Positions 51,852 to 61,450 are shown, numbered from the stretch's first letter. The stretch: DNA of 64,000 nucleotides from Thalassomonas haliotis (GCF_028657945.1 NZ_CP059693.1:1302001-1366000), one strand, 5' to 3'. Notes: a model not told the origin generated them from the sequence alone. Made by a program: numbers and translations.

Positions 51852-52625
51852 ATGAACTTGTCCAAACTGGCGAAGGCTTGCGTATGCACGACACTTGCAA
51901 CGCTGGCATTGTCTACTCAGGCTCAACCTGAAAACAACCAGCTTGATAATGTGGTTGCCCAGGGGCAGCAAATCAATCAATCCGCCAATAAGTCCCAGCA
52001 GCGTGTTGATGCCCTAAATGACAAAACCCAGTCGAAATTACAACAATTTAAAACCGTTAATAAAGAAATCGATGGTTTGCAGGTGTATAACCGGCAAATG
52101 CAAAGCCAGCTCGACAATCAGCTGGCAGAGCTGGCGCAAATCAAAGAGTCTATGACCCAGGTCAGCATTATCGAACGTCAGGTTTCTCCTTTGATGTCAC
52201 GCATGATCACTACCTTGGAAAGTTTTATTGAACTCGATGTGCCTTTTTTGCCCCGGGAGCGGGCACAAAGGCTTGCCGGTTTGAAAAAGATGATGGAGCG
52301 CGCCGATATCGCGGTGGCGGAGAAGTTTCGCCGGGTACTGGAAGCCTATCAGGTCGAGGTGGATTACGGCCGTACTATCGAAACCTACAGCGGTTTACTT
52401 GAGGTGGCGGGCAGCGAGCGTGATGTCGACTTTTTACGTATCGGCCGGGTGAGTTTTGTTTATCAAACCCGCGACGGCAATCATCTTGGCCTTTGGGATC
52501 GGCAAAGTAAAAGCTGGCAGGAATTGCCGGCAAAATACCGCACCGATATCAATAAAGCACTGCGTATCGCCCGTAAGCAATTGGCCCCTGATTTGATCAT
52601 GGTGCCGCTGGATCTGGCCGAATAA
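51852..52625 (+). CDS. DUF3450 periplasmic protein of the TonB2 system
   Basis: A 257-aa exported protein: signal peptide (CVCTTLATLALSTQAQ), then a long coiled coil (~30-110, Gln/Asn/Lys-rich) and a globular part (FLRIGRVSFVYQTRDGNHLGLWD). These features match the DUF3450 family, which is nearly always encoded directly before ttpC-exbB2-exbD2-tonB2. It presumably works with the TtpC periplasmic domain; no reaction is known. First gene of a six-gene operon. Confidence 0.88.
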   Translation: MNLSKLAKACVCTTLATLALSTQAQPENNQLDNVVAQGQQINQSANKSQQRVDALNDKTQSKLQQFKTVNKEIDGLQVYNRQMQSQLDNQLAELAQIKESMTQVSIIERQVSPLMSRMITTLESFIELDVPFLPRERAQRLAGLKKMMERADIAVAEKFRRVLEAYQVEVDYGRTIETYSGLLEVAGSERDVDFLRIGRVSFVYQTRDGNHLGLWDRQSKSWQELPAKYRTDINKALRIARKQLAPDLIMVPLDLAE

Positions 52626-52641
52626 CACTGGAGTATTAACG

Positions 52642-54006
52642 ATGAAAAAAATAATCAACACAGTATCCGGTTTATTACTGACCGTAACCACAAGTCTGAG
52701 TTATGCGCAGCAGGCGGCCAATTTAGACGAACTGCTCAGCCAGCTTGAACAGGGCAAGATTGCCCAGAGTGAACAAAACCAGCAAAGGGAAGCAGAATTT
52801 AAAGCAAAACTCTCCCAGCAGGATCAGCTGTTAACCTCAGCGAAAAACAACCGGGATCAGCAAATTGCCCTGAGTAACCGCCTGGAGCAAGACTTTCAGA
52901 ACAATGAAATCAAACTGGCAAACCAAAGCGATGCCCTCAATAAACGTATGGGTGAGCTTAAGGAGCTGTTTGGCGTGCTGCAACAGGTCGCCGGTGATAG
53001 CAAAAGCAAATTTCAAACCTCGGTGATTTCTGCGCAAATTCCCGGACGTGATGTCTTTATGGAGGAGCTGGCGAAAAGCATGGGTTCAAGCTCAAAACTG
53101 GCGTCTATCGAAGAAATCGAGCGTTTATGGTTCGAGTTGCAACGAGAAATGACCGAAAGCGGCAAAGTCGCCAAATTTACTACCGAGATAGTGTTGGCCA
53201 ATGGCGAGCGCACGCCAAGTGAAGTGACCCGGGTCGGCGGCTTTAACCTGCTGAGCCAGGGAAAATATCTGGAATATATCAATGAAACCGGTTCTATCGC
53301 CGAGCTTATCCGCCAACCTTCGGCCCGTTACCTGGCAACAGCCGAGCAGGTTACTTTAACGCCTGCTGCTATCACGCCTTTTGCCCTGGACCCTACCGGC
53401 GGCTCTATTTTAGGCCTGTTGGTACAGGCACCCGATACCCAGGAGCGTGTCGAGCAGGGCGGCCCGGTCGGTTATGTGATTTTAGCCATCGGCCTGGTGG
53501 GTTTGCTGATTGCGCTTGAACGTTTTATCACCTTGTTCATTGTCGGCGCTAAAGTGAAGCGCCAGTTAAAACAACCAACCGCCTCCGGCAACAATCCGCT
53601 TGGCCGGGTGATGTTGGTGAAAAGCCAGAATCCGGATATCGACACCGAAACCTTAGAATTAAAACTGTCCGAGTCGATTTTAAGGGAAGTGCCGAAACTC
53701 TCCAGCCGCTTGACCCTGATTAAGATCATCTCGGTAGTGGCGCCGCTAATAGGTTTATTAGGAACGGTCACCGGCATGATCAATACCTTCCAGGCCATTA
53801 CCCTGTTCGGCACCGGCGATCCCAAGCTGATGGCGGGCGGTATTTCCCAGGCGCTGGTCACTACGGTATTGGGTTTAGTGGTCGCTATTCCTATGGTATT
53901 CCTGTTCACCCTGTTACATACCCGCAGCCGTAACATCATCAATATTTTGCAGCAACAAAGCGCCGGTATTATTGCCGAGCGGGCAGAAACCGAAAAAGGA
54001 GCATAA
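52642..54006 (+). CDS. ttpC: TtpC, MotA/TolQ/ExbB-family proton-channel protein
   Basis: A 454-aa protein: signal peptide, a periplasmic coiled coil (~25-110), a mixed domain (~110-260), then the ExbB-like channel part with three membrane segments (VGYVILAIGLVGLLIALERF; IISVVAPLIGLLGTVTGMIN; VTTVLGLVVAIPMVFLFTLL). The extra periplasmic domain distinguishes TtpC from ordinary ExbB. In Vibrio, TtpC is required with ExbB2/ExbD2/TonB2 for siderophore uptake. It lies 16 bases after the DUF3450 gene. Confidence 0.92.
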   Translation: MKKIINTVSGLLLTVTTSLSYAQQAANLDELLSQLEQGKIAQSEQNQQREAEFKAKLSQQDQLLTSAKNNRDQQIALSNRLEQDFQNNEIKLANQSDALNKRMGELKELFGVLQQVAGDSKSKFQTSVISAQIPGRDVFMEELAKSMGSSSKLASIEEIERLWFELQREMTESGKVAKFTTEIVLANGERTPSEVTRVGGFNLLSQGKYLEYINETGSIAELIRQPSARYLATAEQVTLTPAAITPFALDPTGGSILGLLVQAPDTQERVEQGGPVGYVILAIGLVGLLIALERFITLFIVGAKVKRQLKQPTASGNNPLGRVMLVKSQNPDIDTETLELKLSESILREVPKLSSRLTLIKIISVVAPLIGLLGTVTGMINTFQAITLFGTGDPKLMAGGISQALVTTVLGLVVAIPMVFLFTLLHTRSRNIINILQQQSAGIIAERAETEKGA

Positions 54007-54009
54007 ACC

Positions 54010-54537
54010 ATGATTATGTTCATCGACATGATGAATGCCATCCGTGAGTTTATGGATACCGGCGGTCAGGTACTGACCGTTATCGCCGCGGTTATTTTTG
54101 TGATGTGGCTGTTGATTTTTGAACGCCTGATGTTTGTATTTTACGGCTACCGCAAAGTAAAAAAACATTTGCAGCAAACCTGGTTTTCACGCAGTGAACA
54201 ACACTCCTGGTATGCCGAGCAAATACGTACCGCCCTGGTGGCCCGGGGCAGCGCCAGGCTCAATCAAAACCTGCCGTTGATCCAGACCCTGGTGGTGTTA
54301 TGCCCCTTACTGGGACTGATGGGCACGGTCACCGGCATGATTGAAGTCTTCGATGTTATGGCGATTTCCGGCAGCGGCAATGCCCGCTCTATGGCGTCCG
54401 GGGTTTCCCGGGCGACAATCCCGACCATGGCGGGCATGGTGGCGTCATTGTCCGGCGTCTTTGCTTCGACCTGGCTACAGCGCACGGCAAAGCGGGAAAC
54501 AGAACTATTGGAAGACAGTATGCCGGTGGCTCATTAA
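54010..54537 (+). CDS. exbB2: ExbB2, MotA/TolQ/ExbB proton-channel protein
   Basis: A 175-aa three-span inner-membrane protein forming the proton channel with ExbD. The first span is VLTVIAAVIFVMWLLIFERLM; LVVLCPLLGLMGTVTGMIEVF and TIPTMAGMVASLSGVFASTW are the conserved second and third. It starts 3 bases after ttpC. Its last ~100 bases are duplicated in the gap that follows, separating it from exbD2 by 193 bp; in this operon type the two genes usually adjoin. Confidence 0.92.
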   Translation: MIMFIDMMNAIREFMDTGGQVLTVIAAVIFVMWLLIFERLMFVFYGYRKVKKHLQQTWFSRSEQHSWYAEQIRTALVARGSARLNQNLPLIQTLVVLCPLLGLMGTVTGMIEVFDVMAISGSGNARSMASGVSRATIPTMAGMVASLSGVFASTWLQRTAKRETELLEDSMPVAH

Positions 54538-54609
54538 ACCGTTAAAAGACTGTAAGCAGACACAGGTTAGGAGCGGCATAAGTTTAAATGCTTATGTGTG
54601 CTCATCATT

Positions 54610-54712
54610 CTGGCTACAGCGCACGGCAAAACGGGAAACAGAGCTATTGTAAATCAGTATGCCGGTGGCTCACTGAGCCCTTAAGAGGGCGGGTAAGCAC
54701 AGGTTATAAGTG
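54610..54712 (+). repeat. Duplicated 3' end of exbB2
   Basis: From CTGGCTACAGCGCACGGCAA this block repeats the end of exbB2 and its trailer (54471-54575) with a period of 139 bp and about 85-90% identity by eye. In the original frame it reads WLQRTAKRETELL then a stop. It has no start and is non-coding debris within the operon. Confidence 0.85.
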
Positions 54713-54730
54713 AAATAAGGTGTAAAGATT

Positions 54731-55144
54731 ATGCGTTCACAATTAAATAAAATGCTGCAGGAGCAGGAAGAAAACGAAGAAATCAATATGACCCCTATGC
54801 TGGATGTCGTATTTATCTTACTGATTTTCTTTATTGTTACCGCTTCTTTTGTCAAGGAAGCCGGTATTGAGGTTAACCGCCCGGAAGCGGCGACCGCGGT
54901 GAAAAAGGAGCGGGCCAATATCCTGGTGGCGATCAGCGATAAAGGCGAGATTTGGATCAACAAGCGCCGCATCGATATCCGTGCGGTGCAGGCCAACATC
55001 GAACGGTTAAAGGCGGAAAACCCCCAGGGCACGGTTGTTATTCAGGCGGATAAAAAAGCCACCACCGATGTGTTAATCAAGGTGATGGACTCGGCCCGGG
55101 CTGCCGGGGTATTTGATGTTTCCATTGCGGCGCAAGAGGCTTAA
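54731..55144 (+). CDS. exbD2: ExbD2 biopolymer-transport protein
   Basis: A 137-aa protein with one N-terminal membrane segment carrying the proton-relay aspartate: NMTPMLDVVFILLIFFIVTASF. A small periplasmic domain follows (VVIQADKKATTDVLIKVMD). It energises TonB with ExbB2 and TtpC. It is preceded by the exbB2-tail duplication and followed 3 bases later by tonB2. Confidence 0.95.
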   Translation: MRSQLNKMLQEQEENEEINMTPMLDVVFILLIFFIVTASFVKEAGIEVNRPEAATAVKKERANILVAISDKGEIWINKRRIDIRAVQANIERLKAENPQGTVVIQADKKATTDVLIKVMDSARAAGVFDVSIAAQEA

Positions 55145-55147
55145 TCC

Positions 55148-55753
55148 ATGCGTTATATCACGGCAATTTTTCTGGCGCTAGCGGTAACTTTTTTGCTGTT
55201 GTGGGGCATGCAAACCCTGATCACCGGCGGCAATAATGCCCTGACCGAGCCGCCCAAAGGTAATGTGCTGGACTTTATCCGCCTGAAAAAAGAGCAGGAT
55301 ATCGTCAAGAAAGAGCGTAAACCGCAAAAGCCCCCCAAGCCGAAAGAGCCGCCGCCACCGATGGCGCCGCCGCAGATGCAGCAGGCCAACCCCAATGCTT
55401 CGGCGGTCAGCAACAGCTTTAGCGCCGATATCCAGGCGGATATGAGCCTGGCCAAAGGTTTGAGTTTAGAAAGCGGCGACGGCGACTATCTGCCGATAGT
55501 CAAGGTTGCGCCGGTTTATCCGCGCCGGGCCCAGGCCCGGGGTATTGAAGGTTTTGTGATTGTCGAGTTTACCGTCAGTAAAAACGGTTCGGTGATCAAC
55601 CCTATGGTGGTTCAGGCCCAGCCTGAGCATATCTTTGACCGGGCGGCGCTGGATGCGGCGGCTAAATTCAAATACAAACCCCGGGTAGTCGACGGAGTGG
55701 CGATGGAAGTTGCCGGGGTACAAAATAAAATCACGTTCCAGATAGACGGGTAG
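55148..55753 (+). CDS. tonB2: TonB2 energy transducer
   Basis: A 201-aa protein: N-terminal membrane anchor (ITAIFLALAVTFLLLWGMQ), a Pro/Lys-rich periplasm-spanning stretch (PQKPPKPKEPPPPMAPP) and a C-terminal TonB domain (PVYPRRAQARGIEGFVIVEF; PEHIFDRAALDAAAKFKYKP). It contacts TonB boxes of outer-membrane receptors. The short spacer is typical of TonB2-class proteins. It lies 3 bases after exbD2 and 9 before the TPR gene. Confidence 0.94.
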   Translation: MRYITAIFLALAVTFLLLWGMQTLITGGNNALTEPPKGNVLDFIRLKKEQDIVKKERKPQKPPKPKEPPPPMAPPQMQQANPNASAVSNSFSADIQADMSLAKGLSLESGDGDYLPIVKVAPVYPRRAQARGIEGFVIVEFTVSKNGSVINPMVVQAQPEHIFDRAALDAAAKFKYKPRVVDGVAMEVAGVQNKITFQIDG

Positions 55754-55762
55754 GAGATGGTA

Positions 55763-57076
55763 ATGAACGTAAAAAATCATTTATTGATGCTGTTAACCGC
55801 CGGGGTTATGTTTACCGCGCCTGCGATCTCCGGTATTGCCGGACAGGCACAGGCCGCCGAGCCTGTGGCCGCCAAACAGAAAAAATCGCTGAAGGTGCCG
55901 GCGATGCGCGACCGGGTTTACAGTCAACTGGCCCGGGCACAAAAGCTGGCGGATGAAGGCGACAGCGCAGCAGGCTTTGCCGTGCTCGACAAGGTTAAAG
56001 GGCGCCTGGACAGCTTAAACAGTTATGAAAAGGCGATGCTGTTTAATTTTTACGGTTTTATGTTTTACGCCGGTGATGATATCCCGTCAGCCGTTGCCAG
56101 TTTTGAACAGGTAGTGAAAGAGCAGCAGATCCCCGAGTCGTTATTGCTCTCCACCAGCTATTCCCTGGCGCAACTTCATATGCAGCAGGACAACTACGTC
56201 GGGGCTTTGGCCTGGCTGGAAAAATGGCAGTCAGCCAACAGCAAGCCGTTAACGGCAAACCAGCAAATTCTACTGGCGCAGGTACACTTCCAGCTGAAAC
56301 AGTATCAGCATGCCGTAGGCTATATCGAACAGGCGCTTGCTGGCGCGCACAGTGTTGGCGATATTCCGAAAGAGAACTGGCTGGTACTGCAAAGGGCGGC
56401 TTATTACGAGCTGGGGCAAAGCGATAAGGTCACCTTAGTGATGGAAGCCCTGGTGCGCTATTACGATAAAGGCGAATACTGGCTGCAACTTGGCGGCATG
56501 TACGGTGAAACCGGGCAGGAAAAGAAACAGCTGGCGGTAATGGAAGCCGCCTGGCAAGCCGGTTACGTGGCTAAATCCAGCGATATTATCTCCCTGGCGC
56601 AACTCTACCTTTATCATGGCGTGCCTTATAAAGCGGCAAAATTACTTGATGAGGCGATTGAAAAGGGTGAGGTGACTGCCCAGACCCAGTACCTGGACTT
56701 GCTGGCGCAAGCTTATGTGCAGGCGAAAGAGGATAAAAAAGCCATTCCTGTGCTGCAAAAAGCCGCAGAAATTGCCGATAACGGCAAGTTTGATGAAAAG
56801 CTGGCCCAGACTTATTTGAACCTGGAGTTATGGTCACAAGCGATAACCAGTGCGGAAAAAGCCCTTGAACGCGGCCAGTTAAACCAGGAAACCAATATGT
56901 ATCTGGTGCTTGGCATGGCGCAGTTTAATCTGCAAAATTATGATCAGGCGATTGTCGCCTTGCAAAGTGCTCAGGATGTTGCCGAGAAATCCGGACAAAG
57001 CCAGAAAATGGCGAAGCAGTGGCTGGCGTATGTTAAGCGGGAAAAAGGCCAGCAAATGAAGCTGGCAAAATTATAG
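55763..57076 (+). CDS. TPR-repeat protein of the TonB2 operon
   Basis: A 437-aa exported protein: signal peptide (LLMLLTAGVMFTAPAISGIA) and then TPR-like helical repeats through the whole length (YQHAVGYIEQALAGA, KAIPVLQKAAEIADNGKFD, YDQAIVALQSAQDVAEKSGQ). Such a TPR gene ends most TtpC-type operons and is thought to be a scaffold. ATG 55763 is preferred because GGAG lies 6 bases before it; ATG 55757 overlaps that site. Confidence 0.88.
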   Translation: MNVKNHLLMLLTAGVMFTAPAISGIAGQAQAAEPVAAKQKKSLKVPAMRDRVYSQLARAQKLADEGDSAAGFAVLDKVKGRLDSLNSYEKAMLFNFYGFMFYAGDDIPSAVASFEQVVKEQQIPESLLLSTSYSLAQLHMQQDNYVGALAWLEKWQSANSKPLTANQQILLAQVHFQLKQYQHAVGYIEQALAGAHSVGDIPKENWLVLQRAAYYELGQSDKVTLVMEALVRYYDKGEYWLQLGGMYGETGQEKKQLAVMEAAWQAGYVAKSSDIISLAQLYLYHGVPYKAAKLLDEAIEKGEVTAQTQYLDLLAQAYVQAKEDKKAIPVLQKAAEIADNGKFDEKLAQTYLNLELWSQAITSAEKALERGQLNQETNMYLVLGMAQFNLQNYDQAIVALQSAQDVAEKSGQSQKMAKQWLAYVKREKGQQMKLAKL

Positions 57077-57107
57077 CCCTGTGGGGCGATTATGTTCACC
57101 GGCGCGG

Positions 57108-58742
57108 TCAATCAAGCTTAAACCGGGTGACCGAGTCGCTTAAGGTGGTGGCCTGCTGCATAGTGCTGGTGGCCATTTCACCGTTTTCCCGGGCGCATTC
57201 ATGGTTGCCCCGGGTATGATCCGAGAGTATGGTCAGGTTTTTACTGACATCTTCGGCAACCTGGCTCTGCTGCTCTGTGGCTGAAGCTGTCTGGGCGGCG
57301 ACGTCGGCCACTCTCATGGCCGCGGCGCTGATGGCATCCAAAGCGGTTAAGGTTTTTTGCGATAAGGCTACCGTCGACTGGGTTGCGGCGTTACCGGTAT
57401 TAATGGATTGTACCGCTTCATCCACGCCATTTTGCAGCGCTTCTATCATTTTTTGAATATCTTCGGTGCTTTGCTGGGTTTTGCTGGCCAGGTTGCGTAC
57501 TTCATCGGCTACCACGGCAAATCCCCGCCCCTGTTCCCCGGCGCGGGCCGCTTCAATGGCGGCATTTAAGGCTAATAAGTTGGTTTGCTCGGCTATGCCC
57601 CGGATCACCCCCAATACCGAAGCTATATCGGTTGAGTTTTCCGAGAGCTTTACTATGACCTGGGTAGCATTGGCCACGGTTTCGGATAAAGCGGTAATTT
57701 CTGTTACTGTGGTTTGTGTGACTTGTTTGCCTTCATGGGTCAGATTGTTGACTTCTTTGATTTCGTTGGCGGTTTTTTGGGCATTTTCTGCGACTTCTTT
57801 GATGGCGTATGACATCTGGTTAACGGCCGTTACTATCATTTCGACGGATTCAAGCTGATGTAAACTGGTATCCTTGATATTGCCAGCCCCCTTATCCAGC
57901 TGATCGACTCCTTTTATCACCTGGGATGATTGTTCGACTATGGACTTTATCAACAGTGCCAGGCCATTGATTAATTCGTCCAAGTCATCGGCCACCAGGC
58001 CGATTTCATCTTTGCGCTTGCTGTTGATGCGTTTGGTCAGGTCACCGTCTCCCTGGTTCAGCCCCTTGAGTTCAAAGGATAAATGTTCCAGGGCATCGGC
58101 CATGGCCTTAGGGGCTGTTATGCCTGCGATTAAGGTCAAGAGGATGACGGTTGAACTGATGATCATCAGGGCATTTTGCTGGTTGTCCACGGATGCTATG
58201 GTGTCCTCGCTTAAGAGCAGGCTTTTTTTATCGGCAAGTTCACCGGCAATATTATAAAACTCCCTGAGCTGATCAAATGCCTGTTTTGAATGGCTGTCAC
58301 TCTGGTTTTTTGCCGCGGCAATTTCTCCCTGTTTTACCAGGGTGAAGACCTTGGCAGATTCCTGTTGCCACTGCCGGTAAGTGGCTTCAAAGCGGCTGAG
58401 CTTAACCAGTATATCCGGATACATGGCCAGCAGCTGTTTGTATTTTGCCATGCGCTCACCGGCTTGAGCGGCATTTTCCTGGTAGGATTTAAAGTGTTTT
58501 TGTGCCTGGTTGCTGCCTGGCTCAGTGACCAGTATTTGTAGCTCAGCCACCCGGGCCTGGTAGAGATCCCGGTCGGCATTGATCACGGCAGAAATCGCCG
58601 GGTTAAAGCTTTGTCCCAGCAATACCATGACTTTTTCGGTTTTAGCCACCAGTAAGAAATTCATGGTGACCAGGATAATAAAAAATGCGGCGATACTGCA
58701 GAAAGTCGCGGTATAACGTATCCGGATACTGCTAAAATTCAT
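57108..58742 (-). CDS. Methyl-accepting chemotaxis protein
   Basis: A 544-aa transmembrane chemoreceptor. Membrane segments at ~12-32 and ~190-212 enclose a ~155-residue helical periplasmic sensor (helical-bundle type). A HAMP domain ([21 protein letters not shown]) follows, then the signalling hairpin with [35 protein letters not shown]. Ligand unknown. A solute-binding-protein gene lies upstream in the same orientation, about 100 bases away, so receptor and binding protein may cooperate. No C-terminal CheR-binding pentapeptide. Confidence 0.93.
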   Translation of the reverse strand: MNFSSIRIRYTATFCSIAAFFIILVTMNFLLVAKTEKVMVLLGQSFNPAISAVINADRDLYQARVAELQILVTEPGSNQAQKHFKSYQENAAQAGERMAKYKQLLAMYPDILVKLSRFEATYRQWQQESAKVFTLVKQGEIAAAKNQSDSHSKQAFDQLREFYNIAGELADKKSLLLSEDTIASVDNQQNALMIISSTVILLTLIAGITAPKAMADALEHLSFELKGLNQGDGDLTKRINSKRKDEIGLVADDLDELINGLALLIKSIVEQSSQVIKGVDQLDKGAGNIKDTSLHQLESVEMIVTAVNQMSYAIKEVAENAQKTANEIKEVNNLTHEGKQVTQTTVTEITALSETVANATQVIVKLSENSTDIASVLGVIRGIAEQTNLLALNAAIEAARAGEQGRGFAVVADEVRNLASKTQQSTEDIQKMIEALQNGVDEAVQSINTGNAATQSTVALSQKTLTALDAISAAAMRVADVAAQTASATEQQSQVAEDVSKNLTILSDHTRGNHECARENGEMATSTMQQATTLSDSVTRFKLD

Positions 58743-58838
58743 GTTACAACCTGTGAGGCGGCCGTTAATTGAACAACTATAGCTCAGGAGTCGGCTTTTC
58801 GAAAATTCAGCTCTTTTGGCTGCGGCAAAGCGGGGAGC

Positions 58839-59621
58839 TTAAAACACTAAAATATTATCAACTACTTCACTGCTAATATTTTGCTGTCTGCGCAGGCGGG
58901 TCTGCCATTTTAGCGCTATGGCTTTTAGTTCGCCGCTTTGGCTCAGTTGTGAAAAGGCCTGTTGCCACCGGGAAAATAACGTCGTGGAGGTCCCGGTTTT
59001 CGACATCAAGATGTAGACATCTGATTGGTTGGCGATATAAACGGATTCAAACATTTTCAGGTCCAGCGCCAAATTGTCGGCGACATGTTTCAGTCCCTGG
59101 AGTTCATATAATATCGAGCTTATCCTGCCGCTTAGTAATCGCCTGATATTCTGTTCATGGTTGGTGACTGCCGAGATATTGGTAAAGCCCTGCTCGTTCA
59201 GCCATTCTTCCCTGACATCACCACGAACAACGCCAATAGAGGGCAGGGCTTTGAGCTGCTGAAGATCACCTATCTCCAGTTGTTGCTCTTTTAGGGAAAT
59301 GATGTGCCAGTTTTTACTTTGCACTTTTCCTACCCAGTGAAATAACGGCGTTCTTTTTTGGGTTTTAGAAAAGCTGAACAATAAAATGTTGGGGGTTTTA
59401 TGGGCGATCCTTAAGGCGCGAACCTCGGGAATAAACTCAATTTGAGTATTGTCGTTGAGTTTTCTCTGCAGCGCGTGGATGATGTCGGTAACAAAACCAT
59501 CCGGCTCTCCCCGGGTGTTGAGAAAATTGGCCGGGGGTTCTATAACGGAAATTATCCTGAAGTGTTCCGCATTTATCTTGCCTGATAACAATGCCATGAA
59601 AAGGGCAAGGATGAGTTTCAT
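58839..59621 (-). CDS. Periplasmic substrate-binding protein (SBP_bac_3-like)
   Basis: A 260-aa exported protein: short signal peptide (LILALFMALLSGKINA). The two-lobe body has FRIISVIEPPANFLNTRGEP, VTDIIHALQRKLN, SIGVVRGDVREEWLNEQGF, RRLLSGRISSILYE and a C-terminal ALKWQTRLRR. It is a diverged paralogue of the other orphan binding proteins in this window. It is encoded 96 bases upstream of a chemoreceptor gene on the same strand and without transporter genes, which favours a sensing role. Confidence 0.8.
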   Translation of the reverse strand: MKLILALFMALLSGKINAEHFRIISVIEPPANFLNTRGEPDGFVTDIIHALQRKLNDNTQIEFIPEVRALRIAHKTPNILLFSFSKTQKRTPLFHWVGKVQSKNWHIISLKEQQLEIGDLQQLKALPSIGVVRGDVREEWLNEQGFTNISAVTNHEQNIRRLLSGRISSILYELQGLKHVADNLALDLKMFESVYIANQSDVYILMSKTGTSTTLFSRWQQAFSQLSQSGELKAIALKWQTRLRRQQNISSEVVDNILVF

Positions 59622-59740
59622 TTTTTTGACATAATATTATTCGCTACTTTATCTAGCATAGCAGGGAAGCATTAGCTTCACCTGCCAGAGCCGGTAAGGC
59701 TTTACTTGCTGGGTTTAACGGCTAAATCTGTTTCTGCCGC

Positions 59741-60763
59741 CTAATCTGCTGTCGGCCAAATTTGTGCCACCAGGCTGCTTGGCATTTGCCAGTCGCCGGA
59801 AGCTATCCAGGTCGCCAGTGCTTTGGCGACATCGGGGAAATGTCTGGATTGACGCGGGCTAAGCTGTTGCAGCCAAGTGGTTATTACCTCACCGTCCAAA
59901 GTGTCCATTACCTGGGCGTAGCCGAGTTGGTTCAGGCTTTTGGCATTGGACAATTGTTCCATCTGCCCCTGGATGGGCTTGGTTAATATCGGCAAGCCCA
60001 GGTGCAGGCATTCGCTGATCAGTTCAAAACCTGAGTTGCAGATAACGCCGCGGGCCTTGGTCAGGTCACGTTTAAAACCGGCATAGCAGGTTTTTCTTTG
60101 TTTGACATTTATCACGGTTTTATCCTCAAGCTCGGGGGAGTAGAGGATAAACTCCTGGTTATGAAAGCGGTTTAGTAACCGGGTGACCTGGCGCTGATCT
60201 TCAAAAGGCAGGTAAACCAGGATGCTGCCGTCTTGCTCAGCCGGGGTAAGTGAGGTGTCTATGATCGGCGGGAAGATGGTTTCATCGAAAGGATGCCAGT
60301 GCAGGCCGGCGCTGATCTCGGCGGGGGCAAAATATTTCATGACCATTTTGGCGATCGGGTTGGCCCCGGCCACCGGCGTCTTGTGGCCAAAAGCGTACTG
60401 ATGGCCTATGCCGATCACGGTTTTATTCCTGAGTTTTCCGGCCCAGGCGGTAACCGGCTCGAAGTCGGTGATAACGACATCATAGGGCGTGAGATCTAAG
60501 GTATAAATATCCCGGACAAAGCGTACTAGGTTATTATTTATTGCGGTGGCGGCATAATTGACTTCGCCGTGGTTGGTAACAAAGGTTAAGCCCCGGCGGT
60601 GCTGGAAATCGCCAAAAACTTCCATATCGAACAAATCTTGCTTTGCCCTGCCGGAGACTAAATAGGTGACATCGATATTTTGCTGTTTCAGGTATTTTGC
60701 CATGATGCGGCAGCGGGAAATATGCCCGTTGCCGGTTGCCTGTATGCCATAAAGTACTTTCAT
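59741..60763 (-). CDS. MJ1255/VC2487-family glycosyltransferase
   Basis: A 340-aa GT-B-fold enzyme of the TIGR00661 group. The N-terminal MKVLYGIQATGNGHISRCRI matches the glycine-rich acceptor loop of the MurG-like superfamily. C-terminal GVICNSGFELISECLHLGLPILTKPIQGQMEQLSNA is the nucleotide-sugar-binding region. Substrates are unknown; the family is often encoded beside a PAP2 phosphatase, as here (the PAP2 gene ends 60 bases upstream). That pairing suggests work on a lipid-linked sugar. Confidence 0.88.
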   Translation of the reverse strand: MKVLYGIQATGNGHISRCRIMAKYLKQQNIDVTYLVSGRAKQDLFDMEVFGDFQHRRGLTFVTNHGEVNYAATAINNNLVRFVRDIYTLDLTPYDVVITDFEPVTAWAGKLRNKTVIGIGHQYAFGHKTPVAGANPIAKMVMKYFAPAEISAGLHWHPFDETIFPPIIDTSLTPAEQDGSILVYLPFEDQRQVTRLLNRFHNQEFILYSPELEDKTVINVKQRKTCYAGFKRDLTKARGVICNSGFELISECLHLGLPILTKPIQGQMEQLSNAKSLNQLGYAQVMDTLDGEVITTWLQQLSPRQSRHFPDVAKALATWIASGDWQMPSSLVAQIWPTAD

Positions 60764-60823
60764 GTTTTGCCTTGACTGCCTGTTAAAGCTGCTAATGAAT
60801 TGCTTGCAGATAATGAATAAAGT

Positions 60824-61339
60824 TTAAATCAACTGGCTTACCCCGAGCGCCAGACCTGTGCCCAGGCAGGCGCCGGCAAGTATATCCGAAGGAAAATGCA
60901 CTCCTAAGATAACGCGCGAACAACCGACGGCAAAGGCCCACAGATAAAGCGGCAAAGCGACCATGCCCAGGTAACCCAGGGCGATTCCGGCCAGTAAAAA
61001 AGCCGCCATGGTATGGCCGGAAGGGAAGCTGAACTGGTCGGCAGGGGCGATAACACTGGTAAAGTGGGCGACTACCTGCGGCGGGCGACGGCGTTTCAGG
61101 GTGTTTTTTAATATCAGGTATAAGGGTCTTTCGATACTAAAGGCAATTAAAATCAGAGACATAAACTGCCAGCTGTCTTCGGGATATATCAGGCCGTAAA
61201 CCAGGGGCAGGCTTAATTGCAAATAGCCGTCGCCGCTGCGGGAGACACCGCGGACAAAAGTGATGAACTGCGGATAAAACCGGGATTTCCGACACCATAA
61301 TAACATGCGTAAATCATATTGATATAAGTCGCTTAACAT
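60824..61339 (-). CDS. PAP2-family membrane phosphatase
   Basis: A 171-aa integral membrane protein with about five segments and the full PAP2 signature: KNTLKRRRP (motif 1), FSFPSGHTMAAF (motif 2) and SRVILGVHFPSDILAG (motif 3, catalytic His and Asp). Members dephosphorylate undecaprenyl pyrophosphate, phosphatidic acid or phosphatidylglycerol phosphate; which applies here is open. First gene of a pair with the glycosyltransferase. Confidence 0.9.
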   Translation of the reverse strand: MLSDLYQYDLRMLLWCRKSRFYPQFITFVRGVSRSGDGYLQLSLPLVYGLIYPEDSWQFMSLILIAFSIERPLYLILKNTLKRRRPPQVVAHFTSVIAPADQFSFPSGHTMAAFLLAGIALGYLGMVALPLYLWAFAVGCSRVILGVHFPSDILAGACLGTGLALGVSQLI

Positions 61340-61450
61340 AGCCCTGCCTCCAATGCTGTCTTATTGTTGACGAGCATAGAAGCAGCAGTTGACAGTTAAG
61401 TGACACTTAGGTGTCCCTTTAATGACAATTGGCGACGAGCAGTTAGGGTA

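Noticed and set aside
54341-54652. 103-codon frame running from exbB2 into the duplication
   Set aside because: It is out of frame with exbB2 and arises only because the tail is duplicated.
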